A DNA stretch of 64,000 nt from Bacillota bacterium (GCA_023400985.1 JAEXEN010000029.1:62001-126000); one strand, 5' to 3'; counted from the first letter of the stretch, positions 33,095 through 41,659 are shown. The notes: generated by a model from the sequence alone, not told the origin. Made by a program: numbers and translations.

Positions 33095-34561
33095 TTATCC
33101 GAATATTTTTTTGTACAGATCCTCTCCGAAGGCAGTTTGTAAGGGTTCGCCCGGTATGACCTTAAAAGTACGCTCGCCGTTGCCCAACCGCTGTGCGCGC
33201 AGGAATTGCGTTTGCTTATCACAAAGGAATGCGGCAGCGTAAGTATAAAGGTGCGTCACCGAAAAGACCTCCACATCGTTTTCTACAAGCGCCTTTGTAA
33301 TCTGCCGGCAAATTTCCGAACCTTCACGTTCGTTTGTGGCTGCAAAGGACTCGTTGAACAACATCAGAGCGCCGCTTTCCAAATGATCGGCGACTTCGCT
33401 CATGCGTGTAAGTTCCTCATCCAGCTTGCCGCTTTTCATAGCCGAATCCTCTTCTTTCTTAAAGTGGGAAAACACGCCGTGGCGGATGGGCGCGGAAAAG
33501 TTGTCCGCGCCAACGAACATTCCGCTTTGCGCCATGAGCTGCGCTTGCCCCATGCTCCGCAGAAACGTAGATTTGCCGCCCTGATTTGCGCCGGTAATCA
33601 TATATAGCCGTTTATCGGCAGCGTTCAGCTCGTTACCGACAACGGCAGCGTTTTTCATCAGCACAAGGCTTACGTCGTATAGCCCTTCCCATGAACGGTC
33701 TTTACCGGTAGCGGGGAGCAGGTTCGGGAGGCAGATCGGCATGCCCAGCGCTTGCAGCTTATCGAATAAATTAAGGCATCCGACATAGAATGCCAACTCG
33801 CTGCGCAGCATGGCGAAAAAACCCTCCAAATGCTCCGCGGCTTGCGCCAGTGCGTTTGTGGCTTCGTTGATGGCGCGGTCACGCCGTTTTCCAAGATCTA
33901 TGGCTCCGGCGTCGTCGCGGGAAGCGATAGTATAGGATGGGGCAAAACTCCAACGCCATCGGAAGCCTTTGCGGTTCTTGCGGCGAAGTACATAACGGAC
34001 GCTCTGCAAGTAGTTCCCCAATGTGGCGCTCACCAGCATACCTTCTCCATCTTTCAGTTCATTTAAGTGCGCGCGCACTTCGGCAAAATAAGCATCGTCC
34101 AGTTCCCATTGGAGCATGGTTAAGAGACTGCAAAACCCTTCCGATTGGAAGCCGGATAATTTATTGTCCGCAACCAAGCGCAGTTCCATAAGCATCCCGG
34201 TATATATCTTCATAAGCTCGACTGCGCTTGAAAAGGTGCTGGACAGATAGGAGGAAGAAAGCCAGTGCCATGAATTTCTTCTTTTCTTTTCCGTTTCGAC
34301 GGTAATCTTATAGAGCTGCCGCACGGCGCCGGGGTTTCGAAAAGCGTCGCGCAGGTTTTCCTGCCTGTAACGGATTTCCTCTATGGATTGCAATGTACAA
34401 AAGAGCGCGGAGGTGCACGCAGCGTATATGACTTCATCCTCCTGCGCCATGCTTGATAAAATGCGTTTTAGCTCAAGATCGGCGGCCAAGATATCCTTGC
34501 CGAAGCAGGGAGTGGCATTTAAGTCAAAATCTTTATCACGGAACATCAGGTTGGCCTTCAT
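33095..34561 (-). CDS. MutS-like ATPase, second of a pair
   Basis: 488 residues; ATG at 34561 forms an ATGA overlap with its partner's stop. MutS domain V features: Walker A ITGANQGGKSTFLRS, then the MutS-type MAQSGMFVGAD and a Walker B region (GALMLFNESFAATNEREG). Domains I-II, which recognise mismatches, are absent. It resembles the short MutS-related proteins rather than MutS1 or MutS2. It likely pairs with the upstream gene; role unknown. Confidence 0.85.
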   Translation of the reverse strand: MKANLMFRDKDFDLNATPCFGKDILAADLELKRILSSMAQEDEVIYAACTSALFCTLQSIEEIRYRQENLRDAFRNPGAVRQLYKITVETEKKRRNSWHWLSSSYLSSTFSSAVELMKIYTGMLMELRLVADNKLSGFQSEGFCSLLTMLQWELDDAYFAEVRAHLNELKDGEGMLVSATLGNYLQSVRYVLRRKNRKGFRWRWSFAPSYTIASRDDAGAIDLGKRRDRAINEATNALAQAAEHLEGFFAMLRSELAFYVGCLNLFDKLQALGMPICLPNLLPATGKDRSWEGLYDVSLVLMKNAAVVGNELNAADKRLYMITGANQGGKSTFLRSMGQAQLMAQSGMFVGADNFSAPIRHGVFSHFKKEEDSAMKSGKLDEELTRMSEVADHLESGALMLFNESFAATNEREGSEICRQITKALVENDVEVFSVTHLYTYAAAFLCDKQTQFLRAQRLGNGERTFKVIPGEPLQTAFGEDLYKKIFG

Positions 34562-36102
34562 TTTCTCAACCTCCTGCAAAGTTGTTCATAGGTAAGCCTG
34601 TGCTTGCCGGCGATATGGATGGCGTAAGCAAGGCCATCCGGCGGTTTCCGAATGATCTTGAATGTGCGTTGCGTGGGGTCATCCTCTTTGATTGTGCTCA
34701 TCATGCTGACCGTTTCCGGCCCATGTGAGGCCAACTCATCGAGGAAGGTCACGAAAACCGCAGGTGCGCCCAACCCAGCGAAAATATCCATCATATGCCC
34801 GCCAAGCGATAAGGCGTCCGATAGAGTGGTAGAGGCAAATATCTCATTGACGATGATGATGCTCCGGTTTGTGGCTCTGTCGAGAAGCTCGCGGAGCCGC
34901 ATAAGATCATCCTGCAATTTACCGTTTAACGTGGATAAATCTTCCTCACGCCCAAAATGGGTGAGAATGCTGTCGAATAAATACAATGCCGCCTCACGGC
35001 CGGGTACACACAAACCCAACGAGGCAAGATAGTGTATCTGCCCGAAGGCGCGAGCAAAGGTTGTTTTGCCGCCTTGGTTGGGGCCGGTAACAACAATGAT
35101 GCGTTCCGGCTTATTCAGCGTAAAGTCGTTAACTACAGTTTTGCCATACTCTATACGCGCCAGCGCAAGATCGAAACCGTCAAAATCATAAAGGTGCTCC
35201 GCGGTGGTGCAGAGCATGGGATAACAGAAGGGGAGACCAGCTTGCCGGAGCGGTGTGATAAAATTCAGCCATGATAAGTAAAACTGTATCTCGCGTGAAA
35301 ATCGCAGGATCGTTTCATCGTCAAAGTGCAAATACTTGGAACAAAAGTTGTTGAGATCCGCAAAAATATCCTTGTAGAGTTCCGAAAGCATATTCAGCAC
35401 GGCAGCTTCCACGTGCGCGGCATAGGGTTCCTGCATGATCTTTTGCCGATAGTCCTTTACGTCGCCCTGCCGGAACTTTTCGAAGGTTTTGAGTATTTCC
35501 TTGGAATGGTCAGTCTGCCCTTCGTACTTTCGGACGCGGATAGTACCGTTTTTAATGAGCATGCAATATTCCACGGCGGAAAACTCCTCGCGCAGCCGCT
35601 TCACGCGGGCGTAAAGCCCTGTAAAGCTTTCCGACGCGCAGTATGCGGATAGATATTCCGCAAACCCGCAAAGCCCTGCCGAACGGAGCGTTAATGCGCA
35701 AAGCCCTTCCGAGAGTGCAGAGACTGCTCTGCAGTACCTTTCCGCATAATCCAGCATTTGCCCCCGCGTGAGGTAATTGTTGCACCAGCCATCGTGGGAG
35801 GCCAGAGAAGAACGCATCGTATTCATGGATTGTCCAAGGTCATAGACTGTTTTGGAAAAGCCGGAAAACAAAATGCGAAGTTCTCCATCCTCCATCTCCC
35901 GCATTATATCCTGACGGTAGACGATGATCTCGGTGTCATGCAGCGAAGTGTAGAAGAACCCCTCCAGTTCAAATGCTTTTTTCTCTTTCAGCATAGAGTC
36001 AAATATTTGGTCAAGGTTCAAATCCTTGAAGCAAGCAGGCGCGTCGGTTTGCCGTGGACTTTCATATTGATCCCGCGTGGGGAACAGGATGCTGAAAAAC
36101 AT
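34558..36102 (-). CDS. MutS-like ATPase, first of a pair
   Basis: 514 residues; ATG at 36102 chosen because AAAGGG precedes it, whereas an upstream TTG has no site. Walker A VTGPNQGGKTTFARAFGQ and MutS-like YLASLGLCVPGREA; Walker B as IIIVNEIFASTTLSDAL. No mismatch-recognition domain. It is a distant paralogue of its neighbour and the two overlap by four bases, so they are probably made as a heterodimer. The leader contains two riboswitch-like elements. Confidence 0.85.
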   Translation of the reverse strand: MFFSILFPTRDQYESPRQTDAPACFKDLNLDQIFDSMLKEKKAFELEGFFYTSLHDTEIIVYRQDIMREMEDGELRILFSGFSKTVYDLGQSMNTMRSSLASHDGWCNNYLTRGQMLDYAERYCRAVSALSEGLCALTLRSAGLCGFAEYLSAYCASESFTGLYARVKRLREEFSAVEYCMLIKNGTIRVRKYEGQTDHSKEILKTFEKFRQGDVKDYRQKIMQEPYAAHVEAAVLNMLSELYKDIFADLNNFCSKYLHFDDETILRFSREIQFYLSWLNFITPLRQAGLPFCYPMLCTTAEHLYDFDGFDLALARIEYGKTVVNDFTLNKPERIIVVTGPNQGGKTTFARAFGQIHYLASLGLCVPGREAALYLFDSILTHFGREEDLSTLNGKLQDDLMRLRELLDRATNRSIIIVNEIFASTTLSDALSLGGHMMDIFAGLGAPAVFVTFLDELASHGPETVSMMSTIKEDDPTQRTFKIIRKPPDGLAYAIHIAGKHRLTYEQLCRRLRK

Positions 36103-36120
36103 ATAAACGCCCTTTCTCAG

Positions 36121-36208
36121 AGACAAAAAAGCCGATGTCTCTGTAGTTTATACAGAAGTCATCAGCTTTTAGCGGTTTCGGCTTTCGCCGTGGGAGCACT
36201 TCTTTCCC
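36121..36208 (-). ncRNA. riboswitch-like leader element, copy 2 (gene-proximal)
   Basis: Read on the minus strand: hairpin 1 (GGGA, loop AAGAAGTGC, TCCC), CACGG, hairpin 2 (CGGC, GAAA, GCCG), AACCGCT, then terminator AAGCTGATG, CTGTA with TACAG, CATCGGCTT and TTTTTT. The loop of hairpin 1 (AGAAGT) pairs exactly with ACTTCT in the terminator's left arm, which would block termination. It lies about 20 bases before the ATG of the first MutS-like gene. Confidence 0.6.
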
Positions 36209-36240
36209 GATCTCTTTTTTAATGTGTGGCTACGTGCTCG

Positions 36241-36381
36241 GTAAGGTACCGTAGCGACATTGACATAGCCGAAGAACAGCGCCAAAAAAGCATCAACGGT
36301 CATTGCCCCCGCATAGAGCAGGGAAAGCGTATCCTCCGGGATTAGGCCGGTTTTGCCGCATGCATCGTGATAATGTAAAAT
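36241..36381 (-). pseudogene. MFS transporter remnant between the two RNA copies
   Basis: On the minus strand a frame from 36381 reads YHDACGKTGLIPEDTLSLLY then AGAMTVDAFLALFFGYV, the transmembrane pattern of an MFS exporter, and then runs without homology into RNA copy 2. No start or end is present. It suggests that RNA copy 1 once controlled a transporter gene now lost. Confidence 0.5.
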
Positions 36382-36520
36382 CTAAAAAACCAAAGGCAAT
36401 AGGCTGGTGGCAATAATGCTTCATTGTATTGTCTATCATCCGGGTATAAAATACTGCTAAAGTTCATCATTTGGTTCCAATCGGTAAGCTTGCATAAGCT
36501 GTATTCTTGTCTTCTCAATT

Positions 36521-36604
36521 AAAAAAGCTGACGATCCTGCTTAACGCAGAAGTCATCAGCTTAAAAAGCGGTTTCGGTTTAACCGTGGGAGAACTTCTTT
36601 CCCT
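36521..36604 (-). ncRNA. riboswitch-like leader element, copy 1 (promoter-proximal)
   Basis: Same architecture as copy 2 with compensating changes: hairpin 1 GGGA, AAGAAGTTC, TCCC; hairpin 2 CGGT, TAA, ACCG; conserved CACGG and CCGAAACCGCT; terminator AAGCTGATGA, CTGC with GCAG, TCGTCAGCTT, TTTTTT. AGAAGT in loop 1 again matches ACTTCT. The predicted transcription start (36604) coincides with the first base of hairpin 1. Confidence 0.65.
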
Positions 36605-36610
36605 CAAATT

Positions 36611-36639
36611 ATTATAGCATGGATAAACTCTTCTTTCAA
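36611..36639 (-). promoter_or_regulatory. consensus promoter of the MutS-pair leader
   Basis: On the minus strand: TTGAAA (36639-36634), 17-base spacer, TATAAT (36616-36611) with an upstream TG. Start near 36604, so the RNA begins with the first leader hairpin. Confidence 0.8.
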
Positions 36640-36794
36640 GAAAAACGCCAAATTAGGGGTGTTAGGGCGTATGCACATCCGTCAAGCCGAGCGGATGATC
36701 GATCTTCAAGCACGTGGACTATGCACACCGGATCGAGTCCTTTGCTCAGAGGGATATTCTCGGCGGACGTATGGGGAGACGAGGCCGGGAGGGC

Positions 36795-36935
36795 CTATAA
36801 GTCCTCCAAATCACCTGCGGGCATATCGATTTCGATGTTGTCTCGGGCAAGATCATTGTCGATCACCGGGTATGCGTCCGAGATAGGCCTGTCGACGGTA
36901 TCGTCTACGATAAGCCGTTTTTTCTTGGGTCTCAT
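36795..36935 (-). CDS. 46-residue acidic-tailed small protein
   Basis: ATG at 36935 behind GAGGTGATG; starts MRPKKKRLIVDD and ends IDMPAGDLEDL. Highly basic start and acidic end; no cysteines. It lies about 260 bases downstream of the radical SAM gene on the same strand, so a peptide substrate is conceivable, but the gap and the lack of a leader-core pattern leave that weak. It could equally be a small regulator. Not recognised. Confidence 0.55.
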   Translation of the reverse strand: MRPKKKRLIVDDTVDRPISDAYPVIDNDLARDNIEIDMPAGDLEDL

Positions 36936-37198
36936 GTTCATCACCTCAGGGTTAGGGTGCCCGAAATGGGAGGAGAAAAGTCATGAATAGCGATTGCGCA
37001 CAACAAATCACAAAAAAACTCTAGGATTGTCGAGGGGCACACCCCTGACAATCCCATGGCTTCTCGTTTGCATGATTCATTTGCCGTACTTTTCGAATGA
37101 AGAATGAAATCGCTTCGCCGATGAAAAGTGAAGAATATCGGCAGGCCTGCTGCGCAAATCGTCGATTCTAATTCTATTTTAATATTCGGTTGATTTTT
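36936..37198. other. gap with one hairpin
   Basis: A hairpin at 37024-37054 (GGATTGTC and GACAATCC around GGGG-CACA-CCCC) lies between the radical SAM gene and the small protein and could terminate or attenuate the former's transcript. A 13-codon plus-strand frame at 36983 has a good ribosome binding site but is too short to judge. Confidence 0.35.
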
Positions 37199-38284
37199 TT
37201 ATAAAGCATGGCGAACCTCATTTTCAAGCTGAAACAGGGTGCAGCCTCCTTTGTGATGAAGGGCTTCCGCTGCGCCGATTGCACGCACCCTTTCAAAAAA
37301 GGGCGATCGCAGAACCTCTAAAATGGATTGCGTTTTGAGGTTGATTTCAGAATATGGGGAAAAGGGGCATGGCTCGGCTCCGCCGTTGGCACTAATGTGA
37401 AAGAAGCCGCGCCCGGCGGCTAAACAACCGCCCATCGCTTCCTCGTCGCCGGGGAAGGATACCAGTATGATACCCTTGTTTTGTTTATCCTTTCGGAAAA
37501 GATCGATCCTCGTCTGCAGTTCCTGCAGTTCATTTTCGTTCAAAACCAGATACTCCGTATTTTTTTCGATCGGCACATATTCGACATAAAACAGGAGGCC
37601 GCAGCCGCGTTCCCGTAAACCGCGCAGAAACTCGCCGCCGGTAACGTAGTCTTTATTTTCACGCGTCACGGTAACGGAAACGCCGTACAAAATGCCTTTA
37701 CCCTTAAAAGCCTTGGCGGTATTCCATAGGATCTCCGAAACGCCTTGGCCGCGCCGTTCGTCGGTTTGGGACTCAGCCCCCTCTATGCTCAAAACGGGGA
37801 TCAGGTTTCGATGATCATCGAAAAGCGTTAAGTAACCGCCGTCTATCATCGTACCATTGGTAAATATCGGAAAAATCATGTTGGCATATTGTGCGGCCAG
37901 CTCAATCATATCGCGGCGCATCAACGGTTCGCCGCCAGCCAGCAAAATAAACGATATGCCTATTTCGGACGCTTCGGTAAAAATGCGCCGCCAATCCGCA
38001 AGACCCATTTCATTCTGCTGCACCTCATCGGAACAAGCGCCGTTTGCCCTTGCATAACAGCCGGTGCAATGCAAATTACAGTTGGTCGCTATGCTGGAAA
38101 TAAGAAAAGGGGGGATATGCGTGCCGCCCTTTTCATACCGGCTCCTAACCTTTGCGCTTTTGCGCAACGAAGATATCAGATTTAGCATAAACGCCTGACC
38201 GCGCTTATCGCCTAAATAAAATTGATTGGCAGTATCGGCAATATCTTTTATTCCGCCATTCATAAAATCGTTCAAGTTCAGCAC
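37199..38284 (-). CDS. radical SAM/SPASM-like protein
   Basis: 361 residues, GTG start with AAAGGAG about 13 bases before it. The radical SAM motif CNLHCTGCYA (CxxxCxxC) binds the 4Fe-4S cluster; LLAGGEPLMRRDM is the following motif. The C-terminal part holds more cysteines (GGCLAAGRG, EPCPFSPYS, HKGGCTLFQ) fitting SPASM-type auxiliary clusters. These enzymes often modify peptides or proteins. The target is not clear; the small ORF at 36795 is the only candidate nearby. Confidence 0.88.
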   Translation of the reverse strand: MLNLNDFMNGGIKDIADTANQFYLGDKRGQAFMLNLISSLRKSAKVRSRYEKGGTHIPPFLISSIATNCNLHCTGCYARANGACSDEVQQNEMGLADWRRIFTEASEIGISFILLAGGEPLMRRDMIELAAQYANMIFPIFTNGTMIDGGYLTLFDDHRNLIPVLSIEGAESQTDERRGQGVSEILWNTAKAFKGKGILYGVSVTVTRENKDYVTGGEFLRGLRERGCGLLFYVEYVPIEKNTEYLVLNENELQELQTRIDLFRKDKQNKGIILVSFPGDEEAMGGCLAAGRGFFHISANGGAEPCPFSPYSEINLKTQSILEVLRSPFFERVRAIGAAEALHHKGGCTLFQLENEVRHAL

Positions 38285-38581
38285 AATAAGTATATCTCTC
38301 CTTTTGAAATCCCCGCGTCCGGATGCATGCTATAGTACAATTCTATTATAAAATTTATGCAAGTACATAGCTTTTTCTTGTCAAGTAAGAGAAAGCGTAC
38401 CATTGTGCTTTGGTGGGATCGAACAGCGGCTATGCCGGTACGAAAAAGAATCTTTAGATGCAAAAAAAACTCCCTTTGCAACAATGCATGCAGGTGTGCC
38501 AACCGCAAAACAGCAAAAGGAGGTTTTGCCATAAATGACATATAAAGTTTATAACACGCAGTGCCTGACCCTATGGCAAAG

Positions 38582-38660
38582 CTATTTTTCGGGTGGAATA
38601 AATTTCAGCAAATCGCCTATGTCGCAATTCAGTACCGTACAAATACGAGCGAGAACGTCT
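38582..38660 (-). pseudogene. XRE-type HTH remnant
   Basis: The last 25 or so codons of a Cro/C1-like helix-turn-helix regulator remain on the minus strand (VLARICTVLNCDIGDLLKFI, ending PPEK). The start is missing, and the segment is joined upstream to unrelated GC-rich sequence. Confidence 0.55.
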
Positions 38661-38707
38661 CGCATCCGCCGCCCGGGAGCACCGCAGCGCGACAGGCGGA
38701 GGCGAAA

Positions 38708-38758
38708 AAAACCCGAAGGTTCTCGCGGGCATGGCTCGCAAGACATGCCCGCGAAAGG
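38708..38758 (-). terminator. terminator region of the NlpC/P60 gene
   Basis: On the minus strand, CGCGGGCATG with CATGCCCGCG, followed by AACC-TTC-GGTT and a run of T. Stops the gene at 38769-39920. Confidence 0.65.
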
Positions 38759-38768
38759 CGGAGCCTTT

Positions 38769-39920
38769 TTACCAAGGCCTCCTGCCGCATACGAAATGCT
38801 TTTTCCAATAGGAGGTTTTGTACTCGCGCTTTACGACCTTGCCGTTACTGGAGGAGGCGTCTATCATGAGGCTGCTGCTGATAATGATGCCCACATGCCC
38901 CACCTTGGAGAAGTTGTCGCTATAGAAGAGGATAAGATCGCCGGCTTTCAGCTTGTTGATATCGGTGATCTTTTCCCAGTCGCTGACATTGGAATAACCC
39001 GCGGCGGTAAGCCTGTTGCGGTTGCTGCCAGCCATCTTGAGGCAGTAGTATACGAGGCCGGAGCAGTCGAAGGTATCGGGGCCGCGCTTGCCAAGTATGT
39101 ACTTCTTTCCCAGCTGCTTCTTAGCGGTGGCGATCATTTCGTCGACGTTGGCCTTGCGGCGTTTCTCTTTCGCCTTGGCAGGGCTCATGACTGCATCGTC
39201 GGAGTACAGGCGCTCCATGGTGGCGGGGCCGGCGAGGCCGTCTGCGCTCAGCTTGTTGCGCTCCTGAAACGCCTTGAGTGCTGCGGTGGTCTCGTCGCCG
39301 AAATATCCGGTGGCGTGGCTCATATAGCCGAGGTCGATAAGCTGCTGCTGCAGCTCCGTCACGTCATCGCCCTCCATCCCAAGCTTAAGAAGGTATTTGG
39401 GCGCTTCGTCCGCATAGATGAGAGCGAGCGTTTCGGGGCCTGCGATGCCGTCCTTTTGGGCGCCGATCTGGCGCTGGAAGCGCTGCACAGCATCCTCGGT
39501 GGCCGGGCCGAAGAGCAGCGTAGGCTCGTCGATATCGAGGTAGTCGAGGTCCATAAGCCTCTCCTGCAGCTCGGTGACACGCTCGTTTTCGTCGCCGCGC
39601 TTAAGCGTCGGGTCGGGCGTAGGCGAGGGCGTAGGTATTGCGGTGGGCGTAACGGACGGCGTCGGTACGGTGATGATCACTTCGCCTGTTGAGGTGTAGC
39701 CCGTGATCGCCTCGTCTCCCGCGCCGGAGATCATCGTAACGTTCTTGGTTGCCGCGGCGTTTTTGGGGCCGGAGGCAAGAAGCACTACGACGAGCGTCAC
39801 GAGGAAGACGGGGACAAGCGGTACGCAAAACGCCAAAAAGCGGAGCTTCCGCGGCAGCTTGTCCGCAAAAGCGTAAAGATTTCTTAAAAAGACCCGGAAC
39901 GAACGTTTCAATCGCCGCAT
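38769..39920 (-). CDS. secreted NlpC/P60 cell-wall hydrolase with two PG-binding repeats
   Basis: 383 residues; ATG at 39920 after AGGAGGCGAATAC. One N-terminal membrane segment (FLAFCVPLVPVFLVTLVVVLL), a proline-threonine linker (TPSVTPTAIPTPSPTPDPT), two PG_binding_1 repeats (VTELQERLMDLDYLDIDEP, VTELQQQLIDLGYMSHATG), then NlpC/P60 with FDCSGLVYYCL (catalytic Cys) and KVGHVGIIIS (catalytic His). It cleaves peptidoglycan peptides, probably for cell separation. Confidence 0.92.
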   Translation of the reverse strand: MRRLKRSFRVFLRNLYAFADKLPRKLRFLAFCVPLVPVFLVTLVVVLLASGPKNAAATKNVTMISGAGDEAITGYTSTGEVIITVPTPSVTPTAIPTPSPTPDPTLKRGDENERVTELQERLMDLDYLDIDEPTLLFGPATEDAVQRFQRQIGAQKDGIAGPETLALIYADEAPKYLLKLGMEGDDVTELQQQLIDLGYMSHATGYFGDETTAALKAFQERNKLSADGLAGPATMERLYSDDAVMSPAKAKEKRRKANVDEMIATAKKQLGKKYILGKRGPDTFDCSGLVYYCLKMAGSNRNRLTAAGYSNVSDWEKITDINKLKAGDLILFYSDNFSKVGHVGIIISSSLMIDASSSNGKVVKREYKTSYWKKHFVCGRRPW

Positions 39921-40083
39921 GTATTCGCCTCCTTCTGGAAAACGCGGGAAAATCAACGAAAAGACGCCATGAAAAACATAAGACCGTCGTTTTTCTCAAT
40001 TTTATCCGCGCTTCGTCCATTTGGCAATGCCATGCGGTAAGAAGTCAGAGAATATTCACAATATAGAGAGTGTCAACTTAGCG

Positions 40084-40260
40084 TTATCCGTCGCCCCTCA
40101 AAAGGTTTTCGGCATAGTCTCTCAGCCCGGAATACGTGTTTACGCTCCTTGCGCGCGTACCGATCTGCTCCCGCACATAGTCGGGAAGTTTTTCGTAGTA
40201 TGCACGCGCTTCATCGTTGGCGCGCATCAAATCGAACACGCTCTTGTATTTGGGTTCCAT
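40084..40260 (-). CDS. 58-residue conserved-looking clostridial protein
   Basis: ATG at 40260 behind AAAGGAGCTCATC. Starts MEPKYKSVFDLMRANDEARA and ends AENLLRGDG; the middle (YYEKLPDYVREQI) is amphipathic helix. I have the impression of similar short proteins in other clostridia but cannot name a family. Divergent from the metallopeptidase gene. Confidence 0.6.
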   Translation of the reverse strand: MEPKYKSVFDLMRANDEARAYYEKLPDYVREQIGTRARSVNTYSGLRDYAENLLRGDG

Positions 40261-40368
40261 GATGAGCTCCTTTCCTTGTTTTACTTAGGTTCCCCTTGCC
40301 TTAGTATGAGCATATCCTCATTGTTCGATTTGCGTTATAATGAAAAAAACGGAAGGGATACCGTGCAC

Positions 40369-41040
40369 ATGCCGCAGATCGATGAGCTCATACGAAGCAC
40401 GAGAAAAAGCATAAGCCTCAGCGTCACGCGGGAAGGGCGGCTCGTGGTGCGCGCGCCCAAGCGCGCGTCCATGGCCGTTATCGAGGAGGCCGTAAAAAAG
40501 CGTTCCTTATGGATATTGGAGAAACAGCAGCAAAGTCTCGCGAGGCTTGACCGGTTTCCCGTCCATGTGTATGCGGAGGGCGAGGCTTTCCTTTTCCTGG
40601 GGAAAGACCTCACGCTTTATTATTCGGCGAACGCAAAAAAGGCGTTTGCCTCGGGAAGTGTGCTTTTTGTACCGGCGAACAAGCGCGAAAAAGCGGCGCA
40701 GGCGGTGGAGACGTGGTATAAAGAGCAGGCGCGCGTGCATTTTGCATCGCGGCTCGAATATTTTTCTGCCGCCATGGGCGTAAGGTATACGTCGCTTCGG
40801 CTGTCCTCCGCGGCGGCGCGTTGGGGCTCCTGCGGCGTAAACGGAAGCATCAACCTCGCGTGGCGGCTTGTCGCCGCGCCAGATTGGGCGGTCGATTATG
40901 TGGTGGTCCATGAGCTCGCGCACATCCTAAACCGCGATCATTCCGCGGCGTTTTGGGCGGAGGTGGGGCGCATATTGCCCGATTATAAAAAAAGACGGAA
41001 GGCCTTAAACGAATACGCGCCGCTGCTTTTAGACCGGTAG
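40369..41040 (+). CDS. YgjP-like metallopeptidase (DUF45)
   Basis: 223 residues from the ATG at 40369 (a GTG six bases earlier is as possible, both behind GGAAGGGA). The zinc motif is VVHELAHILNRDH (HExxH plus the following His), with RWGSCGVNGSINLAWRLV before it, which is the YgjP/DUF45 signature. A TATAAT at 40336 lies just upstream. Intracellular protease of unknown substrate. Confidence 0.88.
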   Translation: MPQIDELIRSTRKSISLSVTREGRLVVRAPKRASMAVIEEAVKKRSLWILEKQQQSLARLDRFPVHVYAEGEAFLFLGKDLTLYYSANAKKAFASGSVLFVPANKREKAAQAVETWYKEQARVHFASRLEYFSAAMGVRYTSLRLSSAAARWGSCGVNGSINLAWRLVAAPDWAVDYVVVHELAHILNRDHSAAFWAEVGRILPDYKKRRKALNEYAPLLLDR

Positions 41041-41069
41041 GGGGCAACGAACGCTTTTTTTGCGTGTAT

Positions 41070-41531
41070 TTACGATAGGTTGATAAGGCTTACGATATGG
41101 TTTTGCGCGTCCTCTACGGCGGAGAGCTTAACTTTGCCGATGCGCTCCCGCTCCTTATGAAAGCCGATCTCAGGCAGCAGCGCCTCCAAAAACCCGTTGA
41201 CCTGCGGCGAAGCCCCCATGGCCGCCGTAACGATCTCCTCTTTTTCGAGGTGGGAAAGCACCCTCTTAAGCCTTGAGCGTTCCGCCTTCGGCAGTTCTTC
41301 AAAGTACGCAATGTAGGGATTTTTGATTACCGGTTCTAAAATTTCGTTAACGGTGACCCTATATAGCTTTGAAAGTTTGAGGAGGGTGTCTAAGTCCGGC
41401 AGAGCGCTCCCCGTTTCCCACTTTGAAACGGCCTGCCGCGATACCGAAAGCTCGGCGGCTAGACTTTCCTGTGTGAAGCTATGCTGTTCCCTGAGAATTC
41501 GCAAATATTTTGAAGTAAGCTCCTGATCCAT
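41070..41531 (-). CDS. XRE-family transcriptional regulator
   Basis: 153 residues, GAAAGGAGC before the ATG. Classic helix-turn-helix (FTQESLAAELSVSRQAVSKW, ETGSALPDLDTLLKLSKLY) at residues 17-62, then a helical C-terminal domain of unknown ligand. Lies divergent from the IMP dehydrogenase gene. Confidence 0.85.
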   Translation of the reverse strand: MDQELTSKYLRILREQHSFTQESLAAELSVSRQAVSKWETGSALPDLDTLLKLSKLYRVTVNEILEPVIKNPYIAYFEELPKAERSRLKRVLSHLEKEEIVTAAMGASPQVNGFLEALLPEIGFHKERERIGKVKLSAVEDAQNHIVSLINLS

Positions 41532-41659
41532 CTAAGCTGCTCCTTTCCGTTTGTTTAAGCATAAACGACTTGCTTTGCCTTTACAAGCAAACGCCCGTTT
41601 CCTCGAATCAACCGCCGGTTGCGCCTGCGTGCTTGTGGGTTTTGTTTCTTGGTTATGCC

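Larger units (their letters stand above)
38285..38768. other. gene-poor interval with an HTH remnant and terminator
   Basis: Besides the XRE remnant (38582-38660) and the terminator region (38708-38758) I see no supported gene. A plus-strand frame from 38535 runs on through the antisense of the NlpC/P60 gene and is not credible as a protein. Confidence 0.5.

Noticed and set aside
36795..36935. Firm call of a RiPP precursor peptide
   Set aside because: It lacks a leader-core pattern and is separated from the radical SAM gene by about 260 bases with a hairpin, so it is listed only as a small protein.
36619..36990. 123-residue plus-strand frame between the MutS leader promoter and the radical SAM gene
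   Set aside because: It runs antisense through the small minus-strand gene at 36795, covers a promoter, and has an unnatural serine-rich composition and no ribosome binding site.
38278..38541. 87-residue minus-strand frame upstream of the radical SAM gene
   Set aside because: No ribosome binding site and a composition unlike its neighbours; overlaps the start of the radical SAM gene.
38535..39692. 385-residue plus-strand frame
   Set aside because: Most of it is antisense to the clear NlpC/P60 gene; only the first 75 codons are free and they show no family features.
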